Positions 46,035-57,143 of a stretch of DNA of 64,000 bases are shown here, in pieces. How positions within the stretch are numbered: the first letter of the stretch is position 1; the number at the start of each line of letters is the position of its first letter. Below the pieces are notes generated by a model, which did not search any database, was not told the DNA's origin, and worked only from the letters and a program-made list of their open reading frames with translations. The position numbers were made by a program, and so were the translations under genes. The DNA is from Annona cherimola (lineage: Eukaryota; Streptophyta; Magnoliopsida; Magnoliales; Annonaceae): positions 47,930,008 to 47,994,007 of the forward strand of contig CM059973.1 in assembly GCA_030490835.1 (NCBI GenBank), read 5' to 3'.

Positions 46035-47021
46035 TTAGTCCAAATGCATGACTAAGAATTCATAATGCCCATATCTTGTTTTGAATGCTGTTTTATGGGT
46101 GTCCTTTGGACATATCCTCAACTGGTGGTAACCTGACTGTAAATCAATTTTTGAAAATGTAGAAGCTCCTTTTAACTGATCAAAAAGATCATCTATTCTT
46201 AGGAGTGGGTACTTATTTTTTACTGTTATTTTATTCAATTCTCTGTAATCAATACAGAGTCTCAAACTCCCATCTTTTTTTCTTACAAACAACACTGGAG
46301 CTCCCCAAGGTGATGCACTGGGTCTAATAAACCCTTTATTCAATAAATCTTGAATCTGTACTTTTAACTCAGCCAACTCGGTTGGTGCCATCCTATATGG
46401 GGCTTTAGATATTGGAGCTGTTCCTGGAATAATTTCTATCTCCATATCCATCTCTCTTTCTGGTGGTAAATTGCATAGCTCTTTTGGAAAAATATCTAAA
46501 AATTCCTTTACCACTGGGATTTGTTCCATAGGTACCCCATCTCTTATTGTGTTTATAGAGACCAGATAAGCTGTACATTGTTGGCGCATCAGCTTAGCTG
46601 CTTTCATAGCTGATACCATCCTTATTGTGTTTTCTGGCTGTCTTATTTTACCGATCTCTATTTCATCTTTTGGTGCTTCAAATTGCACCTTTTTATTTCT
46701 ACAATCAATTGTCGCACCCCATTGACTTAGCCAATCCATCCCTAATATGACATCAAACTCTGTCATGGGTAATAGGATGAGATCGGCTTTTAATATTTTT
46801 GTTCCTATCCTGATAGGACATGCTTTGCAGATTTGATTTATACTTGCCAATCTATAGACTGGGGATTCTACATGTATAGTACTACTGGTTTCCTCTACCC
46901 GTAGTGCGTGTGTGATTACGAATTGGTATGATATAAATGAATGCGTAGCTCCAGAATCAAATAAAGCTACTGCAGAATTTCCCAAAATGTAAATCATACC
47001 TGTAATCACTTTTTCCTCCAT
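46035..47021 (-). CDS. Tekay pol, 5' part: protease and reverse transcriptase start
   Basis: This 328-codon frame has the protease active site [10 protein letters not shown] with Asp about 22, then a linker, then reverse transcriptase ([25 protein letters not shown], and [10 protein letters not shown] with the first catalytic Asp near residue 300). It ends prematurely at 46035: the codon series after GHYEFLVM has lost one base near 46045-46046 in a proline codon, throwing the remainder (43627-46020) into another frame. The frame differs from gag, so a shift also lies between 47110 and 47021. The first ATG-initiated residue is not the real start of the polyprotein. Confidence 0.9.
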   Translation of the reverse strand: MEEKVITGMIYILGNSAVALFDSGATHSFISYQFVITHALRVEETSSTIHVESPVYRLASINQICKACPIRIGTKILKADLILLPMTEFDVILGMDWLSQWGATIDCRNKKVQFEAPKDEIEIGKIRQPENTIRMVSAMKAAKLMRQQCTAYLVSINTIRDGVPMEQIPVVKEFLDIFPKELCNLPPEREMDMEIEIIPGTAPISKAPYRMAPTELAELKVQIQDLLNKGFIRPSASPWGAPVLFVRKKDGSLRLCIDYRELNKITVKNKYPLLRIDDLFDQLKGASTFSKIDLQSGYHQLRICPKDTHKTAFKTRYGHYEFLVMHLD

Positions 47022-47275
47022 TCTTGTGACTCCGTTCGGGTGAGGGCTTGGACACGCACTGGATTGGTAACAGTACTGGGTCCATTAGCGATGGCGGGGA
47101 CTTTTTGCTAGGCCGGCCTCCCTCGAGCTTGTGCTCCTTGTGGCTTATTCGGACAATTGGGCGAAATGTGTCCGACTTGACCATAGTTGAAGCATTTTAT
47201 TATCTTGGCTTCATCGGTCCCGCAGTCCCGGGCCACATGACCCGTTTGGCCACATTTGTAGCATTTCCCCGTTCC
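47022..47275 (-). pseudogene. Tekay gag nucleocapsid segment with stops
   Basis: The reading continues in the gag frame after the TAG at 47276-47278. It shows a good zinc knuckle CYKCGQTGHVARDC (47222-47263) and then a second one (47153-47194) in which the second cysteine is tyrosine (CFNYGQVGHISPNC). Another TAG lies at 47108-47110. A shift is needed to enter the protease frame. Two knuckles are normal for this group; the stops and the lost cysteine mark decay. Confidence 0.85.
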
Positions 47276-48340
47276 CTATAAACATTCGCCTGAATGGCGC
47301 TTGTGGCAAGTACTGCAAGTCGGGGTGCTCTTTGTCTGGTCACCGATTTTCTTTCTCTCGGCGATTCCCCTTTTTCCTTTATTAGCCTCACCTTCCTTGG
47401 AGGCTGAAAAGAATTGTTTTTGAGCTTGCCTAAGCTCTTGAGTCCTCATAGACTCCATCTCCAATGCCCTAGCCCTTTCAATGCTAGAGGCATAGTCCTT
47501 TATTAGTAATGGGGCTAACCCCTCTCTTAGCTGGGGTCTCAATCCCCTCTGGAACCTTTGTGCCTTATTTTCCGGCACATTGGCGATCCATGGAACATAT
47601 CTTACCAAGGCATTGAATTTTGTAGCATATTCTGTGACTGTCATCCTGCCTTGGTAAAGCTTTTCGAACTCTATCATCCTCTGGCTCTGTAGCCCTACAG
47701 GGAGATATTCTTTATTGAATTCCTCCAAAAACTCATGCCACGAAACTTGCTCTGGATGTGGCATAGTGACCATCAGCGTTTCCCACCATTCATAAGCATC
47801 TTTTTTCAGCAGGTGGGTAGCGCACAATACTTTCTGCTGGTCATTGCAAGGCGATATCCTGAATAATTTCTTTATTTCTGTAATCCACTGTTCTGCAATG
47901 AGGGGGTCTGGTTCCCCTGCAAACTTAGGTGGGCGCTGGGCAAGAAAGGCATTGATAGCCTTTCTGTCGGCCTCAAGGAGACTATCCTCCACTCCCCTTG
48001 ATGTGCCGGGATTGGCCGAGGGCCCTGGTCTTTCCCCATCTCCTCTTGATGGTGGGGCCTGTTGGTTCCTCATTTCTTGCAACAACCCAGCAGTCTGGGC
48101 TGTCCATTGCTGCATAGCTTTTTCGATAGCCGCAGTAATTCTTTTTTCTATGTTGACCTCTACTTGAGGTCTTGGGCTTTCTCCTCGCCGTGGGCGGGTC
48201 CTAGAGGATTGCTCATCGGATTCAGCCCTATAAGTTCTTTTACTGGCTTCGTCCCTTGTTTGATCAACCGATTCTTCTATTGGGGCCTTTCCTTTGTTAG
48301 CTCTGGCTTTAGCTCTAGTGAGCGGCATTTTCAACTTCAT
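47276..48340 (-). CDS. Tekay gag (capsid part)
   Basis: A 354-codon frame starts at 48340; a second ATG four codons in is equally possible. The N-terminal region is charged and disordered (about 1-125), followed by the gag core (RPPKFAGEPDPLIAEQWITE about 134-153, KDAYEWWETL about 178, EFNKEYLPV about 210, FEKLYQGRMTVTEYATKF about 225). It forms the particle shell. It is truncated by TAG 47276-47278 just before the zinc knuckle, which remains readable downstream in the same frame, so the stop is a single nonsense change. Confidence 0.92.
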   Translation of the reverse strand: MKLKMPLTRAKARANKGKAPIEESVDQTRDEASKRTYRAESDEQSSRTRPRRGESPRPQVEVNIEKRITAAIEKAMQQWTAQTAGLLQEMRNQQAPPSRGDGERPGPSANPGTSRGVEDSLLEADRKAINAFLAQRPPKFAGEPDPLIAEQWITEIKKLFRISPCNDQQKVLCATHLLKKDAYEWWETLMVTMPHPEQVSWHEFLEEFNKEYLPVGLQSQRMIEFEKLYQGRMTVTEYATKFNALVRYVPWIANVPENKAQRFQRGLRPQLREGLAPLLIKDYASSIERARALEMESMRTQELRQAQKQFFSASKEGEANKGKRGIAERKKIGDQTKSTPTCSTCHKRHSGECL

Positions 48341-48448
48341 AAAATATTTATTAGTATAACATCAATATTCATCAATAATAAATAAATCAATCATGATTTC
48401 GTGTAATCTAGCTTAGTCATTTCTTTCCTTTTCTGCCTATTTACCAAT

Positions 48449-48464
48449 CCATGCTCTGATACCA
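48449..48464 (-). other. primer binding site (initiator tRNA-Met) of the Tekay element
   Basis: Minus-strand TGGTATCAGAGCATGG lies five bases from the 5' LTR at 48470 and matches initiator tRNA-Met. Confidence 0.92.
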
Positions 48465-48469
48465 ACTTC

Positions 48470-50951
48470 TGTGGCACCTCGAACCGAGGTGCCTAGAAGC
48501 CTTACTCCGGGATCGTTTTGATTGGTAAACGTGACTCAGGATTGTTGCCCTGATCACATGGCAAGATTCTTTTTTTTTTCATTAATACATGGAAAATTTC
48601 CATCATTCATCTAACATGAAATATATTTCACATATCACAGTTATAACTCAAAACTGCTTCATAAAAAAGAAATATTCATTTCCATCTCAAAATTATCATC
48701 ATTGTCTTTACATATACAATATTTCATCAAAACTGCATGTCATTTTACATGCTGCCTTCATCATCTTTTCCCGTCTGTTGTTGAAAAAGCATGGGTGAGT
48801 AATAATACTCAGTAAACAAGCTATACATAATTTTTCAATCATTTTCATGCATTTCATAAAATGCAAATGCAATGCATACATAGCATTCATAACATTCCTT
48901 TGGATGCGACGCTAGCTAGGCGCCCATCCCATACATGCTCCCATTTCAGGGAGGTCGCCGCCGGCCTGGGCCTATTAAGCGACTTGGCAATAGCGAGGGG
49001 GACATCCGGTCCGCTTACTACCTCGACTAAGGCCTATTCCTCGTGCACATGCTCATTCTCATACACATGCCGGCATGATATTTGCAAATCATAAACAATT
49101 TCATAAAAAGCATTTAATAAATAATTTCACAAAATGAACTTCAGTTCATGTAAAGCAGTTATAGGTATGGCCAACCTTAAATAAATTTCAGAAAGCAACT
49201 TGCAAACAATTTCAAACATTTTGGAAATAATTTGCAAAACATATAACTTGCTTACCTTCTTAGGAGGTGTCTTCGACCTTCTCTTTTCCTTTTCCTATTC
49301 AAGGAGAAATGATATTTTCATTTCTTCTGTTCAAGCTGCTTCCCATGCATGTTCTATATTATTTGGGCATTATTTCTTTATGTGGATATTTTTTATCCAT
49401 AGGTTCTTTAAAATTTTCATCATCATATTTAAATATTAATCTCAAATTTTCTTCAAAATCACGCTGATTACTGTAGCAAAATTACTGTAGCAGATTACTG
49501 TTCGTCCGAGTTACTGTTCACGAGACGTGGTTACTGTTCATGGGTTCCAAAAATTGATTTTTTTCCAAAAATAAAAAATACCATGACATACCTTATGCCT
49601 AGTATATCATTGGACATTTCCTATATTTTGAATTTATCATCATTTACTTGGCCAAAAAATCATCATAAATTCACTTAAGCATAATCCTTAATTCCAAAAA
49701 TCATGAAATTAATATATCATTATTCCAACATCATATTTATCATAATCATACATCCCAAATCATCATTTATCAATTTTGGAGCATTATTTTCACATATCAT
49801 ATGCTATCTTCCCAAATACCCTATCTTTGCTCCAAATTTTTGATGTTTTGGCATAATTCCATTTAAACATTATATCTATACTTATTTTCTCATGCTTGGG
49901 AATTATCTAAGAATGGTTTTACCATACTTAACATCCAAAACAAATTTGGGTAGAAATCACTTACCCGAAGTGGAGATACGCCTCTTTTTCTCGCACTTTC
50001 TCTCTCCAACCTTCTATTTTTCAAGGCTAAAACGTGTGGGGATGGAAAATGAAGTTGCTCAAGTTATTTTTGAGCTGGGATGGCTGTGAATTTCGTCCAT
50101 GGCCTGCTCCTCTATTTATAGGGGTCCATTTTTCATGAATTTGCAATTTACCCCCTCTAGCTTAGGGTGTAAACTTGCAAATGTGTTTTTTTCTAATTTT
50201 AAAAGGTGCATGGAGCATTGTGCAGCCCCCCTAGGCCTGCTCCAGCAGCCCTATTGCAGCCCTATTTTTACCTATTTTTTATTTTTTAAAATTAATTAAT
50301 TTAGGCTAAATTAATTCTAGCCATTGATCTTTGTTGAGGATGATCATGGGCCATTGGATCATGCCCCAAAAGTCCATGCTCCAGCAGCAATTGCAGGCTT
50401 TGCATTAATTTTATTTAATTAAAATTAATCAAAGTCAAACGCCATTAATGAAAAAGTAAAGTTACTTTTTCCATTTTCAAATGACATTTAATATTGACCC
50501 TTAATTCATGATCCTTGATTAATCTTGGACCATTCATCATATCCATCATCATATCTTGGCCACCCATAAAAAATTTCATCTTGATCCGATGTCCGGATTG
50601 CAAGATATGAATTTTTCTTCATTTTCTTCAAAAATCAATTAAAAATCCGAAAATTCATATTTTAATCAAAAAAACATTTTTGTCCTGTAGTGGGAAGCTT
50701 CCTTTTTCGTCTTTTATGATTAAGTTAATCCAAGTGATTAACTCTTAATCATATATCTTAACCCCTGTTTACTATTCACGTTTACTATTTATGGTGTTAA
50801 ATTCCCAATTGCATTATTTCAACCTCAAATACACATGTCCATTAATAAGGTTCATGAATCTTTATTTATTCATAAAATAATCTTCAAAATTACAAGTGTC
50901 GAAATGACGCGTATACGGTCAAAATAACGCGTATACGGTCAGGGTTCCACA
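48470..50951 (-). repeat. 5' LTR of the Tekay element (2482 bp)
   Basis: It closely resembles 41104-43590 with small indels: a missing piece near 49660, extra ACTGTAGCA copies near 49470-49500, and two 20-bp units at 50901-50940 against one in the partner. The minus-strand TATA motif is at 50112-50121. Confidence 0.95.
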
Positions 50952-51047
50952 GTCTTCCTCAACTTCACTAAACAAAGATGCAAAAATTACCATCCTTAAA
51001 AGAAAATTCAAAAAGTTTGTAAGAAGAGGAAAATTGCAGGTTCTTCC
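50952..51047 (+). pseudogene. copia gag remnant of the old element, second piece
   Basis: It starts with the Tekay target duplication GTCTT. It matches copy B gag around 10513-10590, coding for a KFKKFVRR-like basic stretch before the zinc knuckle. It ends at the solo LTR at 51048. Confidence 0.8.
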
Positions 51048-52711
51048 TGTTGGAAACATGAGGAAAACTAGCTAAATCTATGTTTTGATGATTAACAAAT
51101 CAATTTGAGAAAGTCTTGGCTACTAACAAGTTTGTGAAATGTCTTAAGGAATATACATTTGAAGAAAATCAAGTTGGAAGGCCAAGTCGTTCCCCAAGTC
51201 GACTCCAAGATCGACTTCAATGTGCCTAAACTGTCCAGAGTTGAAAACGGGAGAAGAGCAAATGAAGTCGCAGGCCAAGTCGACTCCACCTGCGACTTGG
51301 GTAGCCAAGTCGCAAACGAAGTCGACCTCGACATCGACCTCAGATGAAAAAAACTGTCCAGAGTCGAAGCTCAGAACACGAAGTGCCGAAGTCGCACCCC
51401 AAGTCGACTCCACGTGCGACTTGAGGTGAAGTCGCAGACGAAGTCGACTCCGACATTGACTTCGATCGGGCAGAGGCGATTTTTCAGAAGATAAGCTGGA
51501 ATGCATATTCAAGATGAAATCAAGTCATGAGTCCAATGCGAAGCAAGGAGCTTGAATCAATCATGCAAGGGTCAAGCTCTTCAAGATTCACAAGATCCAA
51601 ATGTTCAAGATTCAAGGATTTAAGGTTTGCAAATCTTGGAGCTAATGAAAGCAAGACACCATGATCCAAAGAGTAACAAAAATTGCAAAGGAATTAAAAG
51701 GCTTGAGAAAGACTAAGCAAAACAAAAGTTTCAAAGTTCCAAGTTCATGAAGCCAACTGTCGAGGTGAAGTCGAACCCGAAGTCGACTCCACCTGCGACT
51801 TGGGTCAAGTCGAGAACCCAAGTCGACCCTGACTGGAACTTGAAGTTGCGACGGAGAAGCGAAGTCGCACCCGAAGTCGACTCCATCTGCGACTTGGGCG
51901 AAGTCGCATCCGAAGTCGACTCCACATGCGACTTGGGTCGCAACGGTCGGAATTTATTCGAACGTTGGCGCATTAAATGCGCGCCACCTACCTTCTAACG
52001 TTCGGATTCCCTCCAAAATTATAAATAACATTCATGGTGGACGAGGAAAGTAGTTGGAAAACATTAAGTGAGCATAACTCCTATCTACAAGAGCATTAAA
52101 GTGATCAAGCCAATCAAGAGAGGAAGAATTGTGCTTCAAGTTGCAAGAGCTACATTCAGAAACTTCAAAGCCATCATCTACAAGTTCTTCCCTGCGCTAA
52201 ATCGTTTCTACACACCTGTAAAGTGTAGTTTACTTTTATTGTTTACTTGTTTGTGTTGAACTTGATTTAGCTTGCGTAGCTAAGATCAAGTGGTAGCAAA
52301 GTAGTGTGTGATTGGAGTGTGACTCATCACCTACTTGTGCTAAGTGTTATATGCCCCCTAGAGCTGAAATCTAGAAGAGAGCAAGAGGCTCTGGTTGTAT
52401 ATGCCCCCTAGAGCTAGAATCTAGAAGAGAGCAAGAGGCTCTAATTGTATTGAGAGAATACAATAGTGGAACCCAAGTCACAAGGTGTGTGAGCTTGGAA
52501 GAGTGGAGTAGGGAGGTTGCCCGAACCACTATAAAAATTCTTGTCTACTTGCTTTTATTTCTGCTCTCTACATTACTTTGTTTTCCATTCTGTTTCTTCA
52601 TTCAAGGGGACTAGATTAATCCGGGGTAAAGTTTTTGTTTAAGTTGTAAATTTTTAAGAACCCAATTCACCCCTCCCCTCTTGGGTTTTGCCATCAATTC
52701 AAGACCCAACA
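51048..52711 (+). mobile_element. solo copia LTR (1664 bp) in the old gag remnant
   Basis: It runs from TGTTGGAAACATGAGG to CCCAACA, with target duplication CTTCC at 51043-51047 and 52712-52716. It belongs to the same subfamily as the LTR of copy A. Dyad units lie at about 51185-51475 and 51768-51945, the TATA box at 52020-52027, and two TGCCCCCTAGAGCT units near 52351 and 52402. No internal sequence remains. Confidence 0.96.
52020..52027 (+). promoter_or_regulatory. TATA box of solo copia LTR
   Basis: TATAAATA at the conserved place after CCCTCCAAAAT. Confidence 0.6.
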
Positions 52712-53028
52712 CTTCCAAAGTCCACGATGAAAGGAAGAAGAGGGAGAAGTAAAAAGACGTCATCAAATACTACAAGTGTGGAGGAGTAGGACACATGCAA
52801 GCTCAACGTCCTACTCCTGATGAGAACAAATCCGAAGTCAAGCATGAAGGAAAAGAAAGAAGCAGTTCAACGAAATTTTCAAAGCAACGGCTAAAGGAAT
52901 GTGTATGAATGAAGAATCATCAACTTTGAATAGTTCCTTATGCGAAGAACATGAAGCTACTAATTGCCTAAGAATTTATTCCCTAGTACAAATTGAAGAA
53001 GTTAACTCTCACAATTGCATTACAAAAA
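52712..53028 (+). pseudogene. copia gag remnant of the old element, third piece
   Basis: It matches copy B gag from about 10615: the zinc-knuckle region (AAGTGTGGAGGAGTAGGACA, near 52776), the CAAGCTCAACGTCCTACTCC part, and a later part around ATTCCCTAGTACAAATTGAA. Frame is lost. It is cut at 53029 by an Athila LTR. Confidence 0.82.
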
Positions 53029-54350
53029 TGTTGTAGGTAATTCTGTAAGTAGACGAGTTGTAGCTTATAGTATATAAATGATCATTTCCATGAGTATCGG
53101 GTTGAAATTTTGACTATAACAAATATAGTTATCTTAAATAATTGAAAGTAAAAAGAAATAATTAAACCTATGAATAATCTAAGAATACAAAAATACCACT
53201 AATCTAGTAACATGAGTGAGATACAAACAAGGGATGTCGTTGATCTAGAATCTAAGATTTCACATGTGATGTTTCTGTGATGGAAAACTGACTCGCTTCT
53301 TTAATTCAGATAGTTTGTATTAAAGGAGAATAAACCCTAAGGTGATCTTTCATCCTCTCTCGAGGTATGAAAGATGTACCATAATCTTCATAATCACATA
53401 TTCTCATGGGATTATGTTGATTAGGATCTATTAAGTTCTGTGATAATTTATAAATTTTTTAAAGTTGTCATACCTATTCTCATGGTCTAAACTTTCAAAT
53501 TTAATATCTTGATTATTATATATAAAACTTTCACCTCTCGGTTCCTTCACATAATATATGAAATTATGCTAAAGTTTCACCTTAACACCAAGCAAGTATT
53601 AAATTCACAAGATACTAAATCAACACAAACATCTTTTGTAAAAAAATAAAAACTAATCACCAAAGCATAGTGTTATATGCTACATCCTAAACCCTAAAAT
53701 ATAAACTTAGCTACACATGGTTTTAATAAATCCTAACAACAACACAAGATTATTGAAAGAAACCATCAATCCCAATATAATAAATGAAGAAAACAAGAAA
53801 AGAAAGCTTCTTAATGTAGTCTTCAATGGTGTCTTAAATATCTCTCGCCAATTTGCCTTTTCCTTCTTCTCTCCTCGACTCTTCACTTTTCTCCAAACTA
53901 TAGCCATGAAACATAGCTCCAAAACATGTTCTTCAACTTAACAAGTTTTTATATAAAGACGTCTCAAAAATTGCACAAAACGGGTCAAAAGTGGATTGAA
54001 TCAACAACTTTCCACCCCAACACAACTGGGCTACGTTGGTTGCTGACTATAGACAACTTGCTTCGAAATTTGATGATTTTTCTGCTTGATGGACCCGATT
54101 GATCATTATTTTTTCTCCTTTAAACTCCTCAAAACATCGTATTTAGATGCCTTATATCATTCACTTTCTAGTTATCAATTATCTTGTGTCACTTCTATGT
54201 CGAATTTGTCTATTTTCACATAAAACACTGGAACACGAACACTTGTACTAACCTAAGAAAATTTTAGCATTAAATCTCTAAAAACCTTAATCTAATCATA
54301 ATTCAGATTATAAAAATACTTGATATATGAGGTATAAAATTGACACAACA
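53029..54350 (-). repeat. Athila-type LTR (1322 bp), 3' LTR of an interrupted element
   Basis: It starts TGTTGTAGGTAATTC and ends GACACAACA. Shared family blocks include TTCTCATGGGATTA near 53400, and the TATA motif is near 53946-53955. The next 108 bp carry the polypurine tract and hairpin typical of the inside of these elements, so this is the 3' LTR of a minus-strand element whose rest was displaced by the next insertion. Confidence 0.85.
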
Positions 54351-54458
54351 GATACTTCCACACTTGAAACTTTGCTTGTCCCCAAGCAAATATAAAAAAA
54401 TTCAAGATCATATAAAAATACTTCAGGATTAGGTTTTTCTAAAACTTCGAGCACCAAG
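54351..54458 (-). other. inner edge of the interrupted Athila element: polypurine tract and hairpin
   Basis: A polypurine-like block (minus CAAGTGTGGAAGTATC) is followed inward by a perfect 7-bp hairpin (54371-54377 with 54384-54390). The sequence stops at the LTR beginning at 54459. Confidence 0.7.
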
Positions 54459-55974
54459 TGACGAGCTGCGTATATGTCAACTAAATGCTCGCTATTTACA
54501 CAAGTATACGTGCCGTGTCAAGTAATAAAGAGTGAGTAAAGTATCATTCCCATGAGGAATTGTTAACCGGAATTATTAATTAGTTAAACTGCTTTCGAGG
54601 GGTGGAAAATTCTGGGTTTATGATTTAACTAAACTAACAATTGCAATGAGAAATCAGAGTAGAGATTACGAGACTAATGGATACTAGAAACGAGTTTCCT
54701 GATTAGGGATGACAGATGGATAGCTCGGAATCCTTGAATCTAAACTATATTGCTTTGGTTCTTTTTAATTGCAATGCGTATGGATTTACTAACCCAAGTT
54801 CATGTATCTTCATATATGTTTTTCAACATTATATAAAGCTAATTACACCATATTTAATTTCTATGTTCTCATGCCATTAAATAAAGTGAAATTGGTAAGT
54901 TCATAACCTGTATAATGACTACATAGGGTTTAACGGTATATTCCTATCCGTTAAACAACTCCCCTTACACAAAGGTCGAAACCTATGCTTTGCACATGGA
55001 TCTGGCAGAGATTTTCCTCTTTTAAGGATAAATCAAGCAATTAAATCATATTACAAGGTAGCTAATCTTGTAAAAAATATTAAATCCACACATGCAAAGG
55101 TAAATCATACACAATCATATATATAATCAAATATTCATTCATGAATATTCTAAGAACTAAGAATCAATATAGTTTAGAATTCAAATCATCCTAACTATCC
55201 ATCTAATGGAAGTTTAGTTCAAAGACATGATTTCAACATCCATTACATCCATGTAAAAAGTATCCATGAAAGCAGAGAAAGAAAAGTGGAAAGAAATAGA
55301 AAAAACTATTTTCTGGCGGTTTTCACCAACGGGGTTGAATCCTCTCTTCAATCCGGGCTTTGATCTTGATTTCCTCTTTCTCTTCCTCTCTAGTTCGTCT
55401 CTGGGCTCCTCCCCCCTCTCTTTTTGCGCGCGAACCTCCTGGGAACTATTTATTTCGTCCCTTTGCGCAGCTTATGCACTGAAATTTGCACGTACGGATG
55501 CGTATTAGCTCCTAGGCGCCAACTCTCTGTGTGCTAGGGGCGCCTAGGCGCAAACTCCCTAGACTTTTATGGCTTGGAGCTTCTCCTTGACACATTGTGG
55601 TTGATCACTAAGTGCCAACTCCCTAGAAGCAATGGCTTCAAAAACTTCTGAACTTTGCCTGAAAAATGGCCAAGGCAAGTAGAGTGGCGCCTGGGGGCCA
55701 ACCACCTGCCTCTGACTTGTCTCAATCTGCATTTGACTCGCTTGCTTTGCCTTCATCTGTCCCATCCTTCCTGCAAAAGATAGAAAAACTAAGTAAATGA
55801 ACTAATAATGCCTAAATAATGCTAAAAATGCCTAAAAACTAAATAATGTTCCTACAATGCAAAGCGAGTGAAAATTAAGCTAAATGGATGCAAATTGAAC
55901 CTAATATCTCGAACTAACGCATAGAACAAGTCCGAAATGGGCTATGATAACTCGTAAAAATACAAATTATCACA
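54459..55974 (-). repeat. Athila-type LTR of a different family (1516 bp)
   Basis: It runs from TGACGAGCTGCGTATATG to AATTATCACA and is followed by CCCCCAAACTT, the polypurine tract of a minus-strand element, so it is a 3' LTR. It carries several GGCGCC/CTAGGCGC motifs near 55510-55560 and 55684. The left flank is CCAAG; its partner duplication is not in the window. Confidence 0.8.
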
Positions 55975-57143
55975 CCCCCAAACTTAAATGTTGCTAGTCC
56001 TCGAGCAACACATGCAAACAGTATGAATGAATGAATGAATCAATCAATCAATCAATCAATGAATGCATGCAGACTCTGTCAACTCCGTTTGCTACCTGTT
56101 ATGCTTTGATCAATCCACTTATCCATTTCACAAGGTTCAGATTAATTTAACTTGAAAAATCCTTCCTTACACAAACAAGGCATGCATTTTCATTTTCAAA
56201 CCAAGTTACATGTGGATGCTAAGATTCCATAGTACAAAGTCATAATTCAACATGTTAATCTTTCATTTGATCAGAAAACTGGTTAGAAAATTAACAAACA
56301 CAAGCAAACCAAGGATTAAGCTGAATATACTGGTCACAGAAAATGGTGTCAACTCAATGGACTCAATTTCTACAAACTGCTCGTTCCTTTTCCCCCCCAA
56401 ACTTATTGTAGAAATTCTCCTCACCATATTTCAGGATATTTGGAGATCTCTCTTTTTTTATGGCTCCCCTCACCATATTTCAGGGTATCTAGGGAGAATT
56501 TTGATTTTAAAGCATTATTACTGTGATTTTCCATTGCTTTTTACGCGAACCTTGCCATTTGCTGATGCCAAGTCCCGGTTACTCAGCTTAGGTCAACCAC
56601 CTCTTTTTTTTATGCCTTGTTAGGGGTACTGAACATTTTTGAGTAATCCCTGTGAAATAATACCATTTCTGAACCCATTAAAGTACTTGGTCAACATTTA
56701 TTTAATTCAATTCTCATCATCTTAGTCTGAAAGATATGCCTGTGATTGAATTAGAACAATGCATTATGAAATTCCTTTTAATTCTTTCACATGCTAATTT
56801 CAACCTGCTTTTATACTTGGTTTTTAATCTGAAAAGCTCATTCTTTCATGAATTCAATTTCAAGTCAACATTAATCACAACTTTGCACATTTTCATAATA
56901 AGATGGATTGAAACAAAGGCAACTTTCATTAGCTAGAATTGACATACATACAACATAAAATAAAACGTGAAAAACTAACATAAAATAAAATATGCAAAAC
57001 TAACCTATGGTTGAGAATTATACACCCCCCAAACTTGAGAGATGCATTGTCCTCAATGCATGATGACCTATCATGAACTAATAATGAAAATACAATGAAA
57101 AGCAAAAATAAAAGAAAAACAAAATGAAAGGACTGGGACTCCC
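55975..57143 (-). other. 3' untranslated region of the second Athila element
   Basis: Minus-strand polypurine tract (plus CCCCCAAACTT, 55975-55985) with a 7-bp hairpin (55989-55995 with 56004-56010). A second such block lies at 57024-57035 with an 8-bp hairpin (57042-57049 with 57054-57061). A GAAT/CAAT microsatellite is at about 56022-56065 and a direct repeat of CCCTCACCATATTTCAGG at 56409 and 56467. Confidence 0.7.

Larger units (their letters stand above)
41104..50951 (-). mobile_element. nearly complete Tekay-type chromovirus (Ty3/gypsy), 9848 bp
   Basis: LTRs at 41104-43590 and 48470-50951 begin TGTGGCACC and end GGTTCCACA. The target duplication GTCTT is at 41099-41103 and 50952-50956. 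All genes are on the minus strand in the order gag, protease, reverse transcriptase, RNase H, integrase, chromodomain. The chromodomain and integrase C-terminus place it in the Tekay (Del) group, whose chromodomain steers insertion to heterochromatin. The LTRs are very similar, so it is fairly young, yet gag-pol carries at least two stops, a frame change before protease and a one-base deletion in reverse transcriptase. It inserted into the gag remnant of the old copia element. Confidence 0.96.
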
